Source: an uncultured Bacteroidia bacterium
Lineage (GTDB): Bacteria; Bacteroidota; Bacteroidia; Bacteroidales; CAJPTX01
Direction of reading: 5' to 3'
DNA: 14,481 nt
Assembly: GCA_938038735.1 (NCBI GenBank)
Contig: CALHSW010000072.1
Location: 1 to 14,481 of the forward strand
Shown here: positions 1 to 6,477 of the stretch, in pieces
Layout: the number at the start of each line of letters is the position of its first letter
Numbering within the stretch: position 1 is the first letter of the stretch
Made by a program: the position numbers and the translations under genes
The notes under the pieces: model-generated
What the model saw: the letters and a program-made list of their open reading frames with translations, nothing else
Told to the model about the DNA's origin: nothing
Database searches by the model: none

Positions 1-378
1 GTTTGAAAACCCCCGGCTATTCAAAGACCGTCCTGCGGACGGAAAACGCAGCGGCATGCGCCGCGCCCTTTTAGCTATTGGCATTTTTAATTGCGTGGGC
101 AGCCGTATGTAGTCCCTTCATTTCGCAACCTGCCGCTGCATGGTGTTGCGCATTATTTTGCTACAGCCATTGCCGACCAACCGCCCGCCATAACCGGTAC
201 GCGATACTCCGCCTCCGCATTCTTGCAAAACCGTCCCCACATAACCCACGGCCCGCATGCATTTTCGCAAACCAATGCAGCCCCGTCCGTAGGACGGTCT
301 CTCAATAGCCGGGGGTTTTCAAACCCCCGGATTCTTGCCTGTAAGGCAAGCCAGTCTGAAAGACTGACCCGCGTGACC
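1..378 (+). repeat. Left copy of a hairpin-rich repeat element
   Basis: This stretch matches the reverse complement of 14064-14407 over its whole length, with substitutions and small indels; 74-170 is the least conserved part. It begins inside a stem arm (AAACCCCCGG), so the element probably extends to the left of the window. Stem-loops visible are CCGTCC-TGC-GGACGG (28-42) and an array of four at 283-366. A conserved word CAAACCAATGCAGCCCC lies at 268-284 and recurs at 432-448 and, inverted, in the right copy. No convincing protein is encoded; reading frames across it are low-complexity and not conserved. It is probably a dispersed intergenic repeat family of this genome, but dispersal beyond this window cannot be seen. 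Confidence 0.85.
283..366 (+). repeat. Array of four consecutive hairpins
   Basis: Four perfect stem-loops follow each other almost without spacers: CCGTCC-GTA-GGACGG (283-297), CCGGGGGTTT-TC-AAACCCCCGG (309-330), CTTGCCT-GTA-AGGCAAG (334-350) and CAGTCT-GAA-AGACTG (352-366). Loops are only two or three bases. The same four stems occur in inverted order at 14076-14159. None has a following T-tract, so they are not ordinary terminators. Their regular form suggests a structure recognised as single-stranded DNA or RNA, as in REP/BIME-like elements, but that role is inference. Confidence 0.8.
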
Positions 379-412
379 ATTCCCCGCCATGACCTGCGCA
401 CGTAATACCCAT

Positions 413-476
413 GGCCCGCCCAAATTTTTCGCAAACCAATGCAGCCCCGTTCGAAGGACGGTCTCTCAATAGCCGG
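413..476 (+). repeat. Second, truncated repeat unit
   Basis: This is a shorter tandem copy of the same element. It carries CAAACCAATGCAGCCCC (432-448), a hairpin CCGTTC-GAA-GGACGG (447-461, one T-G pair) and the lead-in CTCAATAGCCGG. It stops after the first four or five bases of the large G-rich stem, where it meets the specificity-gene fragment at about 477. The junction is abrupt: left of it the sequence follows unit one, right of it the sequence reads as coding on the minus strand. Confidence 0.7.
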
Positions 477-589
477 CGGTTACCTACTGCCATATTAGCC
501 TTGGTAAGCCTTACCCCATTAGCAATATGTAGAATATCTTCCATAAAGAAAGGTCTCATTTTACCCCCCACGTTAACATCTGTTTTCAC
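477..589 (-). pseudogene. 5' fragment of a second specificity (S) gene, cut by the repeat
   Basis: On the minus strand a GTG at 587-589 overlaps the TGA stop of the methyltransferase gene (586-588) in a GTGA arrangement typical of coupled genes. The first 37 codons include FFMEDILHIANGVRLTKANM, the form of the start of a type I/BcgI-like target recognition domain, which usually continues into an 'IPFIGA' segment. Here the frame instead enters the hairpin repeat after the residues VGN and runs through repeat sequence to a stop near 302. An internal ATG at 557-559, preceded by a G-rich stretch, is an alternative start. The rest of the gene is not in the window; it is either lost or lies beyond the left edge. 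The family call rests on this short motif only. Confidence 0.7.
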
Positions 590-3078
590 TCTTTGGGTCT
601 GAAGTAGTGCAATGCCTCGCTAAGCGTATCTTGCTCTACTTTCTTCATAAAGGCAGACATAAACTCCCAGTCAGGCGTACCATCAGCTTGGATAGGGAGC
701 ATCAACAAGAAGTGATTGAGCCTGGATTTATTGATTGCTCTGCCATGCCCAAATCGAGAACGCTGAGCAGATATGCTACGTGCGATAAATAACAGACAAA
801 ACTTATCAAATGAGAGCTTAGGATATAATGCTACTACATGGCTATCTAATGCAAATGAATACTCTTGGTAAAAAGCCAAACCTGCTCCTCCATCTCCATC
901 CAAATTGAGCGTGATGCAATGCTGAGGGAACAAACCCTTTTCATTCGGAGACACAAAAGCCTTAACACCATTATCCCCCTTCTTTGCGGAAATTAAAGGG
1001 AGCTCTCCATCGACTAAGGAAGACATATTATTTTGATTTCCTTTAATAGGATTGAAGAAATCAGTAAGAGTAAATTCTTTCCATTCTCTATCATCCAATG
1101 CACCAAGAGTAATGATATGCTCAAGTAGTTGTGCTTCCAACTTGGGACGAACTTCCGACAAAAGTTCGTCCTCGCCTGCTGTATTATCGAAGAGATAGCC
1201 TCTTCCGTGAGTAATCATATTGAACTGAAAGGTGAGATAATCCGCCATCGTTTTGCGGAAGTCTTCCTCGGAGGGAATTTCATCATTGAAGTAGTAGAAC
1301 GAATGCAACCATTCGTCCTCCGGTTCGATGGTGGTTTCCACACAAAACTTACTCTCTGACTTGGTTCTTCCGTGCCAAACATCAAGCAAATGCTGTTTAC
1401 GGTCTTTGGCAGTACCATTATCCACTAACCCCACGTGCTTAGCTACAACAAAACCATCGTCCTCGAAGTTGATGAACCTGCACTTCTTCTCCTTGGGGTG
1501 TGGCACGCCTGCCGTAAAGATGGCGATACAAGGATTTGTACCGACACCGTAGAATGTATTATTATTCAACGTTATCACCCCTTCCAGCGTGTGATGCTTG
1601 AGGATATTACGCTTGATGGTTTTCTCAGTGGAGGTCTTTCCCGTAACAGAAGATTGCGGTATAATGACAATTGCCCTTGCGTCCTCGCTTAGGGAGTCAA
1701 GCAAATGTTCGGTAAAAGCGATTTCGTACTTATCAGGATCGTCTTTACTCCCCTGTGAATAGGGAGGATTCATCATTCCGACTGTGCAGTGCATCTCTTT
1801 TTGAAGCTTACTCGCAGACTCAACAAGGAAATCAAAGTTGTGCAAATTACTCTTGCCATCACCACGCAATATCATATTGGTTGTAGCAATAGTAAACATA
1901 TAGTCTTGCAGTTCAATGCCCATCAATTGTTCTTTGCGGATAGAACGTTGTAGGTCTAAGTCACCCGTCTGTTGCAACATTGAGTGCATTGCTGCAATGA
2001 GAAAGCCTCCTGTTCCACAGCAAGGGTCGAGTACTCTGTCTGAGGTTTTCAATCCTATCAAGTCGCAGAATAATTCTGTAATATGTCTTGGAGTAAGAAC
2101 GATCCCTAGATTTTGCCCATCCTTACCCGAGTAAGCCATAAACTCCCCATAAAACATACCTAAATAATCATCAGCGGACTTAGAATAAAGGATGGAACGA
2201 TGAATACTCTCTCTTAAAAATTCGGTATATTCACGCAGAAGCGTTTTCTTGCTCTTGGGATCCTTATCGTTAATCTTACGATTATCTCTAATAACTGCAA
2301 ACTGTGCCAAAATCTTATCTCGCTTGGTAGTGGGAGAAACATTAGCACGAGTAAGATTGGCTTCGATGGCATCATATATCTTCTTGCCATCGGATTTAAC
2401 CGTGTCACCAGTAAGGTCGTCAATGGAAAACCCCTTAAAGCTTTCCTCTCGAAGAGCTAGCAGGATTCCCGAAACCACAAGCGGTTTCTCTTGATTAGTC
2501 AGACCTCCTTTCCAAAGCATCTCATGTAGCGTTTCTGCGTCTTTGAGTATCTCGGCAGTGGTCTTTTCCTCCTCGCTTTCTTCTTGTAAAATCTCACGAT
2601 GGTAGTAACGATCTATATTATCTTCATTGAAATAGATAAAAGTTTCCACATCTGCCAACTCTTTAGGGTAGAGACTGTCATCCAAAAAAATCGGGGTAAT
2701 ACGATGACGTTTTTCGTCTCCAGAAACGCCAATAGCAATGACTTTCTTGTAATTTGTATGTTGAATTATGTGCCGTCCATAGTGTAACGCACCATTTACA
2801 GCATACCCTTTTTTGCTTGCGATGTCTTCGAGAAGATTGTTTTCCTCATCTCTTTGATCATGATAAGTAATGTCGGCTTTATTCTCGATAACCAGTACAA
2901 AATCTTTTACAACCCCTACAAACTCTGGCTTGCCTACATTCCCCGAACCTGCTTTTGAACCAGTCTTCAATGCTTTCTCTATCTCAGGAATATCCGAGCT
3001 TTGATAGCATAAATCTATATGAGCTGACTTCAGTAGCTCATAAACCCATAAATCGGTTTGTGCTTCTTTCTTTGCCAT
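586..3078 (-). CDS. Fused restriction-modification-specificity protein (type IIG/BcgI-like, N6-adenine methyltransferase)
   Basis: An 830-residue single-chain enzyme that should methylate adenine, and possibly cut DNA, at a specific site. Residues 1-150 look like a nuclease domain with P51-E52 and E65-N66-K67, a PE...ExK form of the PD-(D/E)XK site. A helical region (about 170-310) leads to a gamma-class amino-methyltransferase: GIVLTPRHI (325-333), motif I LDPCCGTGGFL (350-360) and motif IV NPPY (437-440). The last 150 or so residues resemble one type I target recognition domain (WKEFTLTDFF, then LPLISAKKGDNGV, ending in a GTPDWEFM segment). The ATG directly abuts the stop codon of the upstream HTH gene, so translation is probably coupled. 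A second specificity gene began just downstream but is broken. Base composition is clearly AT-richer than the efflux genes, suggesting acquisition by transfer. Recognition site and nuclease activity are unknown. Confidence 0.88.
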   Translation of the reverse strand: MAKKEAQTDLWVYELLKSAHIDLCYQSSDIPEIEKALKTGSKAGSGNVGKPEFVGVVKDFVLVIENKADITYHDQRDEENNLLEDIASKKGYAVNGALHYGRHIIQHTNYKKVIAIGVSGDEKRHRITPIFLDDSLYPKELADVETFIYFNEDNIDRYYHREILQEESEEEKTTAEILKDAETLHEMLWKGGLTNQEKPLVVSGILLALREESFKGFSIDDLTGDTVKSDGKKIYDAIEANLTRANVSPTTKRDKILAQFAVIRDNRKINDKDPKSKKTLLREYTEFLRESIHRSILYSKSADDYLGMFYGEFMAYSGKDGQNLGIVLTPRHITELFCDLIGLKTSDRVLDPCCGTGGFLIAAMHSMLQQTGDLDLQRSIRKEQLMGIELQDYMFTIATTNMILRGDGKSNLHNFDFLVESASKLQKEMHCTVGMMNPPYSQGSKDDPDKYEIAFTEHLLDSLSEDARAIVIIPQSSVTGKTSTEKTIKRNILKHHTLEGVITLNNNTFYGVGTNPCIAIFTAGVPHPKEKKCRFINFEDDGFVVAKHVGLVDNGTAKDRKQHLLDVWHGRTKSESKFCVETTIEPEDEWLHSFYYFNDEIPSEEDFRKTMADYLTFQFNMITHGRGYLFDNTAGEDELLSEVRPKLEAQLLEHIITLGALDDREWKEFTLTDFFNPIKGNQNNMSSLVDGELPLISAKKGDNGVKAFVSPNEKGLFPQHCITLNLDGDGGAGLAFYQEYSFALDSHVVALYPKLSFDKFCLLFIARSISAQRSRFGHGRAINKSRLNHFLLMLPIQADGTPDWEFMSAFMKKVEQDTLSEALHYFRPKE

Positions 3079-3282
3079 TTACTTAATCAAGTCTTTTGGA
3101 GATACCTCGAGGATGTCCGCCACTTTGAAGATGATAGTGAGGTTTGGTTGTTTTCGGTTACAGACGTATGCATTGGTGATACTGAAGCTCATGCCCAATT
3201 CTTTGGCGAGCCATGTTTGTGTGATGCCTCGCTTCTTCAAATGCTCCTTGATGAGGTTGCAGTGTTCTTTACTCTGTGCCAT
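3079..3282 (-). CDS. Small XRE/Cro-type HTH regulator, probable controller of the restriction gene
   Basis: A 67-residue protein that is little more than one helix-turn-helix domain: ITQTWLAKELGMSFSITNAY (about residues 19-38) followed by the typical QPNLTIIFKVADILEVSPKDLI tail in shortened form. Such proteins bind operators as dimers; small ones in front of restriction genes often act as controller proteins timing nuclease expression. That role is inferred from position. Its TAA stop directly touches the ATG of the methyltransferase gene. The start at 3282 is chosen because a good Bacteroidota promoter lies at 3310-3341, which excludes the longer in-frame start at 3387. Confidence 0.82.
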   Translation of the reverse strand: MAQSKEHCNLIKEHLKKRGITQTWLAKELGMSFSITNAYVCNRKQPNLTIIFKVADILEVSPKDLIK

Positions 3283-3309
3283 AATGCTATGGTATATCTT
3301 ATTTCTCCA

Positions 3310-3341
3310 CAAAGATATGAACTTATATTGAATAGGACGAA
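3310..3341 (-). promoter_or_regulatory. Promoter of the restriction-modification operon
   Basis: On the minus strand a -7 box TATCTTTG (3317-3310) matches the Bacteroidota consensus TAnnTTTG. A TTCG within a T-run (3341-3338) stands 20 bases upstream as a weak -33 box. Transcription would begin about 20 bases before the HTH start codon at 3282. Confidence 0.65.
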
Positions 3342-3374
3342 AAAAGGATGACGGTTTAAGGCTAATTCTAGATT

Positions 3375-3878
3375 GAGACCGCAGCAAAACTATTTTTAGG
3401 ATGTGTTATCTAAGTTGCTTTTATTCAGCAATTTTGCACCATGAAAAAGCCAATGAGTACCACATCCCTCTTCGACATCCTATCCGAGGTGCGGGGGACC
3501 AAGCTGACCAAGGTTGCGCAGATTGATAGGGTCATAGACTGGGCACCGGTGGGGGCCGTCATCGAGACCGTGTACACCCAGGGTAGAGCCCCGACGGGCC
3601 GCCCGAGCTACGATGGCCTCATGCTTTTCAAGACTGAGCTGCTGCGCGTTTGGTACGGCCTGCGCGATGAGGGGGTGGAGGAGATGGTGAACGACCGCAT
3701 CTCCTTCAGCCGCTTCGTGGGGCTGAGCCTCGCGGCGCCCGCGCCCGACAGCACCACGGTGCTTCGGTTCCGCCGCGCCATGGCCGAGGCCGGCGCGCTG
3801 GATCAGGTGCTCCGCGAGATCAACCGGCAGCTGGAGGCCCAAGGGCTCGTGGTGAAGCGCGGGGCCATCATCGACGCG
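3375..3878 (+). mobile_element. IS5-family insertion sequence, left part only
   Basis: The segment from GAGACCGCAGCAAAAC (3375) to the break in the transposase (3878) is taken as the surviving part of an IS. Starts of the form GAGAC...GCAAAA are common for IS5-group ends in Bacteroidota (from memory). No inverted match of this end is found downstream before the DUF1847 gene, so the right end is missing and no target duplication can be read. The left boundary is tentative; the transposase homology is firm. Confidence 0.6.
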
Positions 3879-4085
3879 GGCGCCACCGCCGCCAGCGCCT
3901 CCACCCGGCGCGCCGCGTCCTCCTCCGTCTCGCGCCCCAATCGTTTGAAATCCATACCAGCTCCCCCTACGTTTTTTGCCCCGTTGCCTTTCCCATTCCC
4001 GCAGCAATTTAGGAAAAATCTGCCGCACCGCCACCCCGCGAGCTGCGGAATGCATCGTAACCTCGGCGCAAGGGGGGCAGAGTAG
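3441..4085 (+). pseudogene. Truncated IS5-family transposase with unrelated tail
   Basis: The first 146 codons are a typical IS5/DUF772 transposase N-terminus: GRPSYDGLMLFKTELLRVWY (53-72), DRISFSRFVGL (85-95), a DSTTVLRFR segment (103-111) and GAIIDA (141-146), where the Asp is the expected first catalytic residue of the DDE domain. After codon 146 similarity stops and the frame runs through a proline/serine-rich tail to a TAG at 4083-4085, giving 214 residues; IS5 transposases are usually well over 300. The remaining two catalytic acidic residues are absent, so the protein cannot transpose. On the opposite strand the tail region 3879-3965 has codons rich in G or C at third positions, so it may contain an inverted scrap of another gene; I could not identify it. 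Confidence 0.85.
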
Positions 4086-4207
4086 CCCGCCCGTAGCCCA
4101 GCCTCCCAATAGCCAGCGGGTATCTCCTCCCCCACCCGAATTCTTCGTTTAAAGCAAACAAACATTGGGCTGATGGGTTTCATATAGAGGTTATTGGGCG
4201 TAGAGCT

Positions 4208-4720
4208 ATGGAAAATCACGAGGAGAATAAAAGGGCGGTAACGGAGGCCGCGGCGCGCTATGGGTATGATGCCGGCGATATTGCCGTCATGGAGCAAGCG
4301 CGCGATGCCATGCGGGCGCATGAGGACCGCATTGAGGAGATACGGGCCTGGGCGCGTAACGCCGGGATAAAGCGAATCGGCATTGCCCACTGCGCGGCGT
4401 TAACCCGAGAGGCCGCCGCCGTGCAGGAAATGCTATCCGATGAGTTTGAGGTCATGCTGGCGGGCTGCAAGGTGGGGCGCATACCGCTGGGCGACCTCCT
4501 TGACGATGGTAGCACGAGCCTGGCCTGCAATCCCATCGGGCAGGTGAAAATGCTAGAGGAGTGGGGGAGTCAGCTGAACGTTGTCATCGGGCTATGCCTG
4601 GGGCATGATATGCTTTTCAGCGGCCATTCAAAGGTGCCCACCACCACCCTCATCGTGAAGGATCGAAAGTATCGGCACAATCCCATGCAGGCGATACAGC
4701 GGGACGAGGCGAAGGAGTAG
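4208..4720 (+). CDS. DUF1847 family protein, Cys-rich N-terminus missing
   Basis: A 170-residue protein of the DUF1847 family (putative metal-binding protein, function unknown). The core signatures are clear: IKRIGIAHCAALTREA (54-69), AGCKVG (85-90), ACNPIGQ (106-112), GLCLGHDMLFSGHSK (128-142) and KDRKYRHNPM (151-160). C62, C87, C107 and C130 are retained. Family members normally start with a short Cys cluster of about 30 residues, which is absent here. Codons upstream of the ATG stay open back to a TAG at 4094-4096 but contain no Cys cluster, and the IS remnant ends just before, so the N-terminus may have been lost in that rearrangement. No strong ribosome binding site or promoter is visible in 4086-4207. 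Probably cytoplasmic; no membrane segment or signal peptide is seen. Confidence 0.85.
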   Translation: MENHEENKRAVTEAAARYGYDAGDIAVMEQARDAMRAHEDRIEEIRAWARNAGIKRIGIAHCAALTREAAAVQEMLSDEFEVMLAGCKVGRIPLGDLLDDGSTSLACNPIGQVKMLEEWGSQLNVVIGLCLGHDMLFSGHSKVPTTTLIVKDRKYRHNPMQAIQRDEAKE

Positions 4721-4776
4721 CATTTGGAAAGAGGGTATGGTTGCCTAGCGCTGCCTTCGCCGTGTAGGGGCTGATA

Positions 4777-4827
4777 GGCGAGTCTTCCATGCACGACCGG
4801 CTGAGTGCCGCGGAATGGAGACTCGCC
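4777..4827. terminator. Nested inverted repeat between convergent genes
   Basis: GGCGAGTCTTCCAT (4777-4790) pairs with ATGGAGACTCGCC (4815-4827) apart from one bulged T; inside lies a smaller CGGC-TGAGT-GCCG hairpin (4798-4810). It sits between the stop codons of the DUF1847 gene (4720) and the ATPase gene (4845). A bidirectional transcription end is the simplest reading, but there is no T-tract on either side, so the role is uncertain. Confidence 0.45.
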
Positions 4828-4844
4828 CATGGTTACCCCCTAAA

Positions 4845-6008
4845 TCACTCTGCGTCAGCCACGCCCAGCTCCCGCAGCGCCGCCTCTACCTCCCTATTCG
4901 GAATGCACAGCTCGCAAAGCTCAAACATTGACATACCCTCCAATCTCTCAATTTTTTTAATCGTTAGGAATCCCATCTGGAGGAGTAGCCGTAGCAAGCT
5001 TATAGAGCGAAGCTCCCACGGACGGAGCACACTGTCATCCAGTCTAAGGCTCCTAAGCCGGTGCATCGTCAACTCCTCCTGCTGCACAATCATATCATGC
5101 AGGAAGGCGGGCGCGCCGTTCGCGTACCAGTAGTTGCCGTACTCCTGCCCATTGAGTGCCGACAGTAGGCTGGCGGGATGGAAGAGGGGCGCCTCGGACC
5201 GGGATGAAAATTTATAGCCGCCATACATTTCACCGAGCTGCGCGAAGGCCTCCTCCAGCGTCTGCCCCTGGCGTTGCGCCAGCTGCTCCACCCCGGCTGC
5301 AAAATTTTCGCGCAGCTCCTGCTCCGTGAAGCCGCACGTCTCTGCGAACCTGTCTGTAGTGCTAATGTCGTTCAGGTTGTTAAACCCGCTAAAGATGCCG
5401 GGCACCGTGAAGCGGGTAATGCCCGTTAGCAGAACGAATTCAAGATGATCTTCAGAGCCTTTGACCACCCCATAGGTGCCCCACAAATCGCGCTGAAGGC
5501 TCTCCAGTAGATCCTTATTGGTAAAAACATCCTGCAGCGGCCGGTCGTAGTCATCGATCAGCACCACCGCCCGCTGCCCCGTCTTCGCGTGCGCTGCCTC
5601 CATAATGTGTCTGAACCGAATCGACAAAACATCCTCGTACATCACCTCCTCCACGCCGTACTCCTTCTCCCACTGCGCCATGAGCGTCTTCAGGTACTCG
5701 TTAACCTCCTCCGTCTTGGTAAAGGTTACCCCATCGTAGTTGATCAGCAGCACGGGGTGCTTAGTCCACTCCTTCTCTAGCTGCCCCATTGCCAGCCCCT
5801 CGAAGAGCTCCTTTTTGCCCTCAAAGTACGCCTTTAGCGTTGAGATCATCAGGCTCTTACCGAAACCCCGCGGCCGGCTGTAGACGTAGTACATCCCTTC
5901 TTGAACCATACGGTATAGCGACTCGGTCTTGTCTACGTACACTGCGCCGTCTCTCCGCAGCTTCTCAAAATCCGCTTGCCCCATCGGGTATTGCATCTGT
6001 TTTTCCAT
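4845..6008 (-). CDS. AAA-ATPase-like protein lacking its PD-(D/E)XK (DUF1703) nuclease domain
   Basis: A 387-residue protein of the AAA-ATPase_like/DUF1703 family, common in multiple copies in Bacteroidales and of unknown function. Family marks in order: FEKLRRDGAVYVDKT (14-28), Walker A-like SRPRGFGKS (44-52), Walker B AVVLIDDYDRPL (147-158; usual form LIDEYDKPL), sensor-like LTGITRF (194-200), YGGYKFS (262-268), NYWYANGAPAFL (292-303), GFLTIK (346-351) and PNREV (370-374). In full-length relatives of about 500-580 residues, PNREV is followed by the nuclease domain; here a TGA follows 13 residues later and no nuclease coding is found beyond it. The start at 6008 is set by a strong ribosome binding site AAGGAGGAG (6023-6015, six bases before the ATG); the longer open frame to 6149 has no such site. 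Cytoplasmic; no membrane segments. Confidence 0.87.
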   Translation of the reverse strand: MEKQMQYPMGQADFEKLRRDGAVYVDKTESLYRMVQEGMYYVYSRPRGFGKSLMISTLKAYFEGKKELFEGLAMGQLEKEWTKHPVLLINYDGVTFTKTEEVNEYLKTLMAQWEKEYGVEEVMYEDVLSIRFRHIMEAAHAKTGQRAVVLIDDYDRPLQDVFTNKDLLESLQRDLWGTYGVVKGSEDHLEFVLLTGITRFTVPGIFSGFNNLNDISTTDRFAETCGFTEQELRENFAAGVEQLAQRQGQTLEEAFAQLGEMYGGYKFSSRSEAPLFHPASLLSALNGQEYGNYWYANGAPAFLHDMIVQQEELTMHRLRSLRLDDSVLRPWELRSISLLRLLLQMGFLTIKKIERLEGMSMFELCELCIPNREVEAALRELGVADAE

Positions 6009-6045
6009 GGTTGTCTCCTCCTTAAAGCTATTTCTTCCCGTGGCG

Positions 6046-6053
6046 TAAAGATA
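6046..6053 (-). promoter_or_regulatory. Probable -7 box of the ATPase gene
   Basis: TATCTTTA on the minus strand (6053-6046) fits TAnnTTTG except for the last base. A start of transcription near 6039 would leave a leader of about 30 bases ending in the AAGGAGGAG site. No clear -33 box is seen. Confidence 0.45.
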
Positions 6054-6157
6054 CAAAAAAAATGGATATTCTACGGTTTTTGCACATCCTGAACTCCTTG
6101 CCGTCCGCTGTTCCCCTGGGCTACCTTTTATCCCCGACCAACTAGCCACCTACTTAC

Positions 6158-6219
6158 CACCCCCTTCGCATCAAATTCGGATTTCTCCGGAGAAATCCGA
6201 ATTTGATGCGAAGGGGGTG
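6158..6219. repeat. Perfect 62-bp palindrome without a loop
   Basis: Two 31-base arms are exact reverse complements about the axis between 6188 and 6189 (centre TCTCC/GGAGA). The match ends sharply on both sides (C at 6157, C at 6220). It lies between the promoters of the divergent ATPase and tetR genes and upstream of both, so it should not be in either transcript. There is no T-tract. Nothing else in 6054-6330 looks like a gene; a weak GATTAC/GTAATC pair lies at 6257-6285. Confidence 0.95.
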
Positions 6220-6337
6220 CGACCCTGAGGCAACCCGAATTATCCCCCAATGCAGGGATTACGCTGTGCCAGCTCCGCTGTAATCAAATTATAATCAACG
6301 GGTAATGATTTTTCCTCCCCTACAGTGCAACATTGAG

Positions 6338-6358
6338 AGGCTTTATACGTTTAAGCCT
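6338..6358. promoter_or_regulatory. Candidate TetR-type operator
   Basis: AGGCTT (6338-6343) and AAGCCT (6353-6358) form a 21-base interrupted palindrome directly upstream of the predicted promoter of the efflux operon, whose first gene encodes a TetR regulator. Size and place suit a TetR-family dimer site; binding itself is inferred. Confidence 0.35.
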
Positions 6359-6375
6359 GTGAAAACTTAGGAAAC

Positions 6376-6409
6376 TTTGTTGGGTTTTTGAGTTTTCTTG
6401 CTACCTTCG
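6376..6409 (+). promoter_or_regulatory. Probable promoter of the efflux operon
   Basis: TTTG (6376-6379) and TACCTTCG (6402-6409; consensus TAnnTTTG with one difference) are separated by 22 bases. Transcription would start near 6416, giving a leader of about 60 bases before the tetR gene. Confidence 0.5.
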
Positions 6410-6477
6410 CGGTGGTTTGATGGGACGAAAAGGGGTGATGGGGTAGCGAGAAAGAGTGTAAAACAGGTGGAATGGAT

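Noticed and set aside
78..434. Small reading frames in the left repeat as genes
   Set aside because: They cross the hairpin arrays, differ between repeat copies through indels, and show no ribosome binding site or domain.
1..480. CRISPR array or integron attC cluster at the left edge
   Set aside because: The repeated words are hairpins of different sequence, not equal-length direct repeats with unique spacers, and no cas or integrase gene is present. The attC core sites are not seen.
3283..3387. Longer N-terminus for the HTH regulator
   Set aside because: The promoter at 3310-3341 would lie inside it, and the added residues do not belong to the HTH domain.
3415..3435. Small hairpin TTGCT...AGCAA followed by four T, as a terminator before the IS transposase
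   Set aside because: The stem is only five base pairs with a seven-base loop, and it lies directly before a start codon.
3480..4390. Two overlapping minus-strand frames across the IS5 remnant
   Set aside because: They run antisense to recognisable transposase and DUF1847 coding. Only the small piece at 3879-3965 has plausible codon use, and it is too short to call a gene.
6009..6149. Longer N-terminus for the AAA-ATPase-like protein
   Set aside because: The strong AAGGAGGAG site and the probable -7 box both point to the ATG at 6008, where family similarity also begins.
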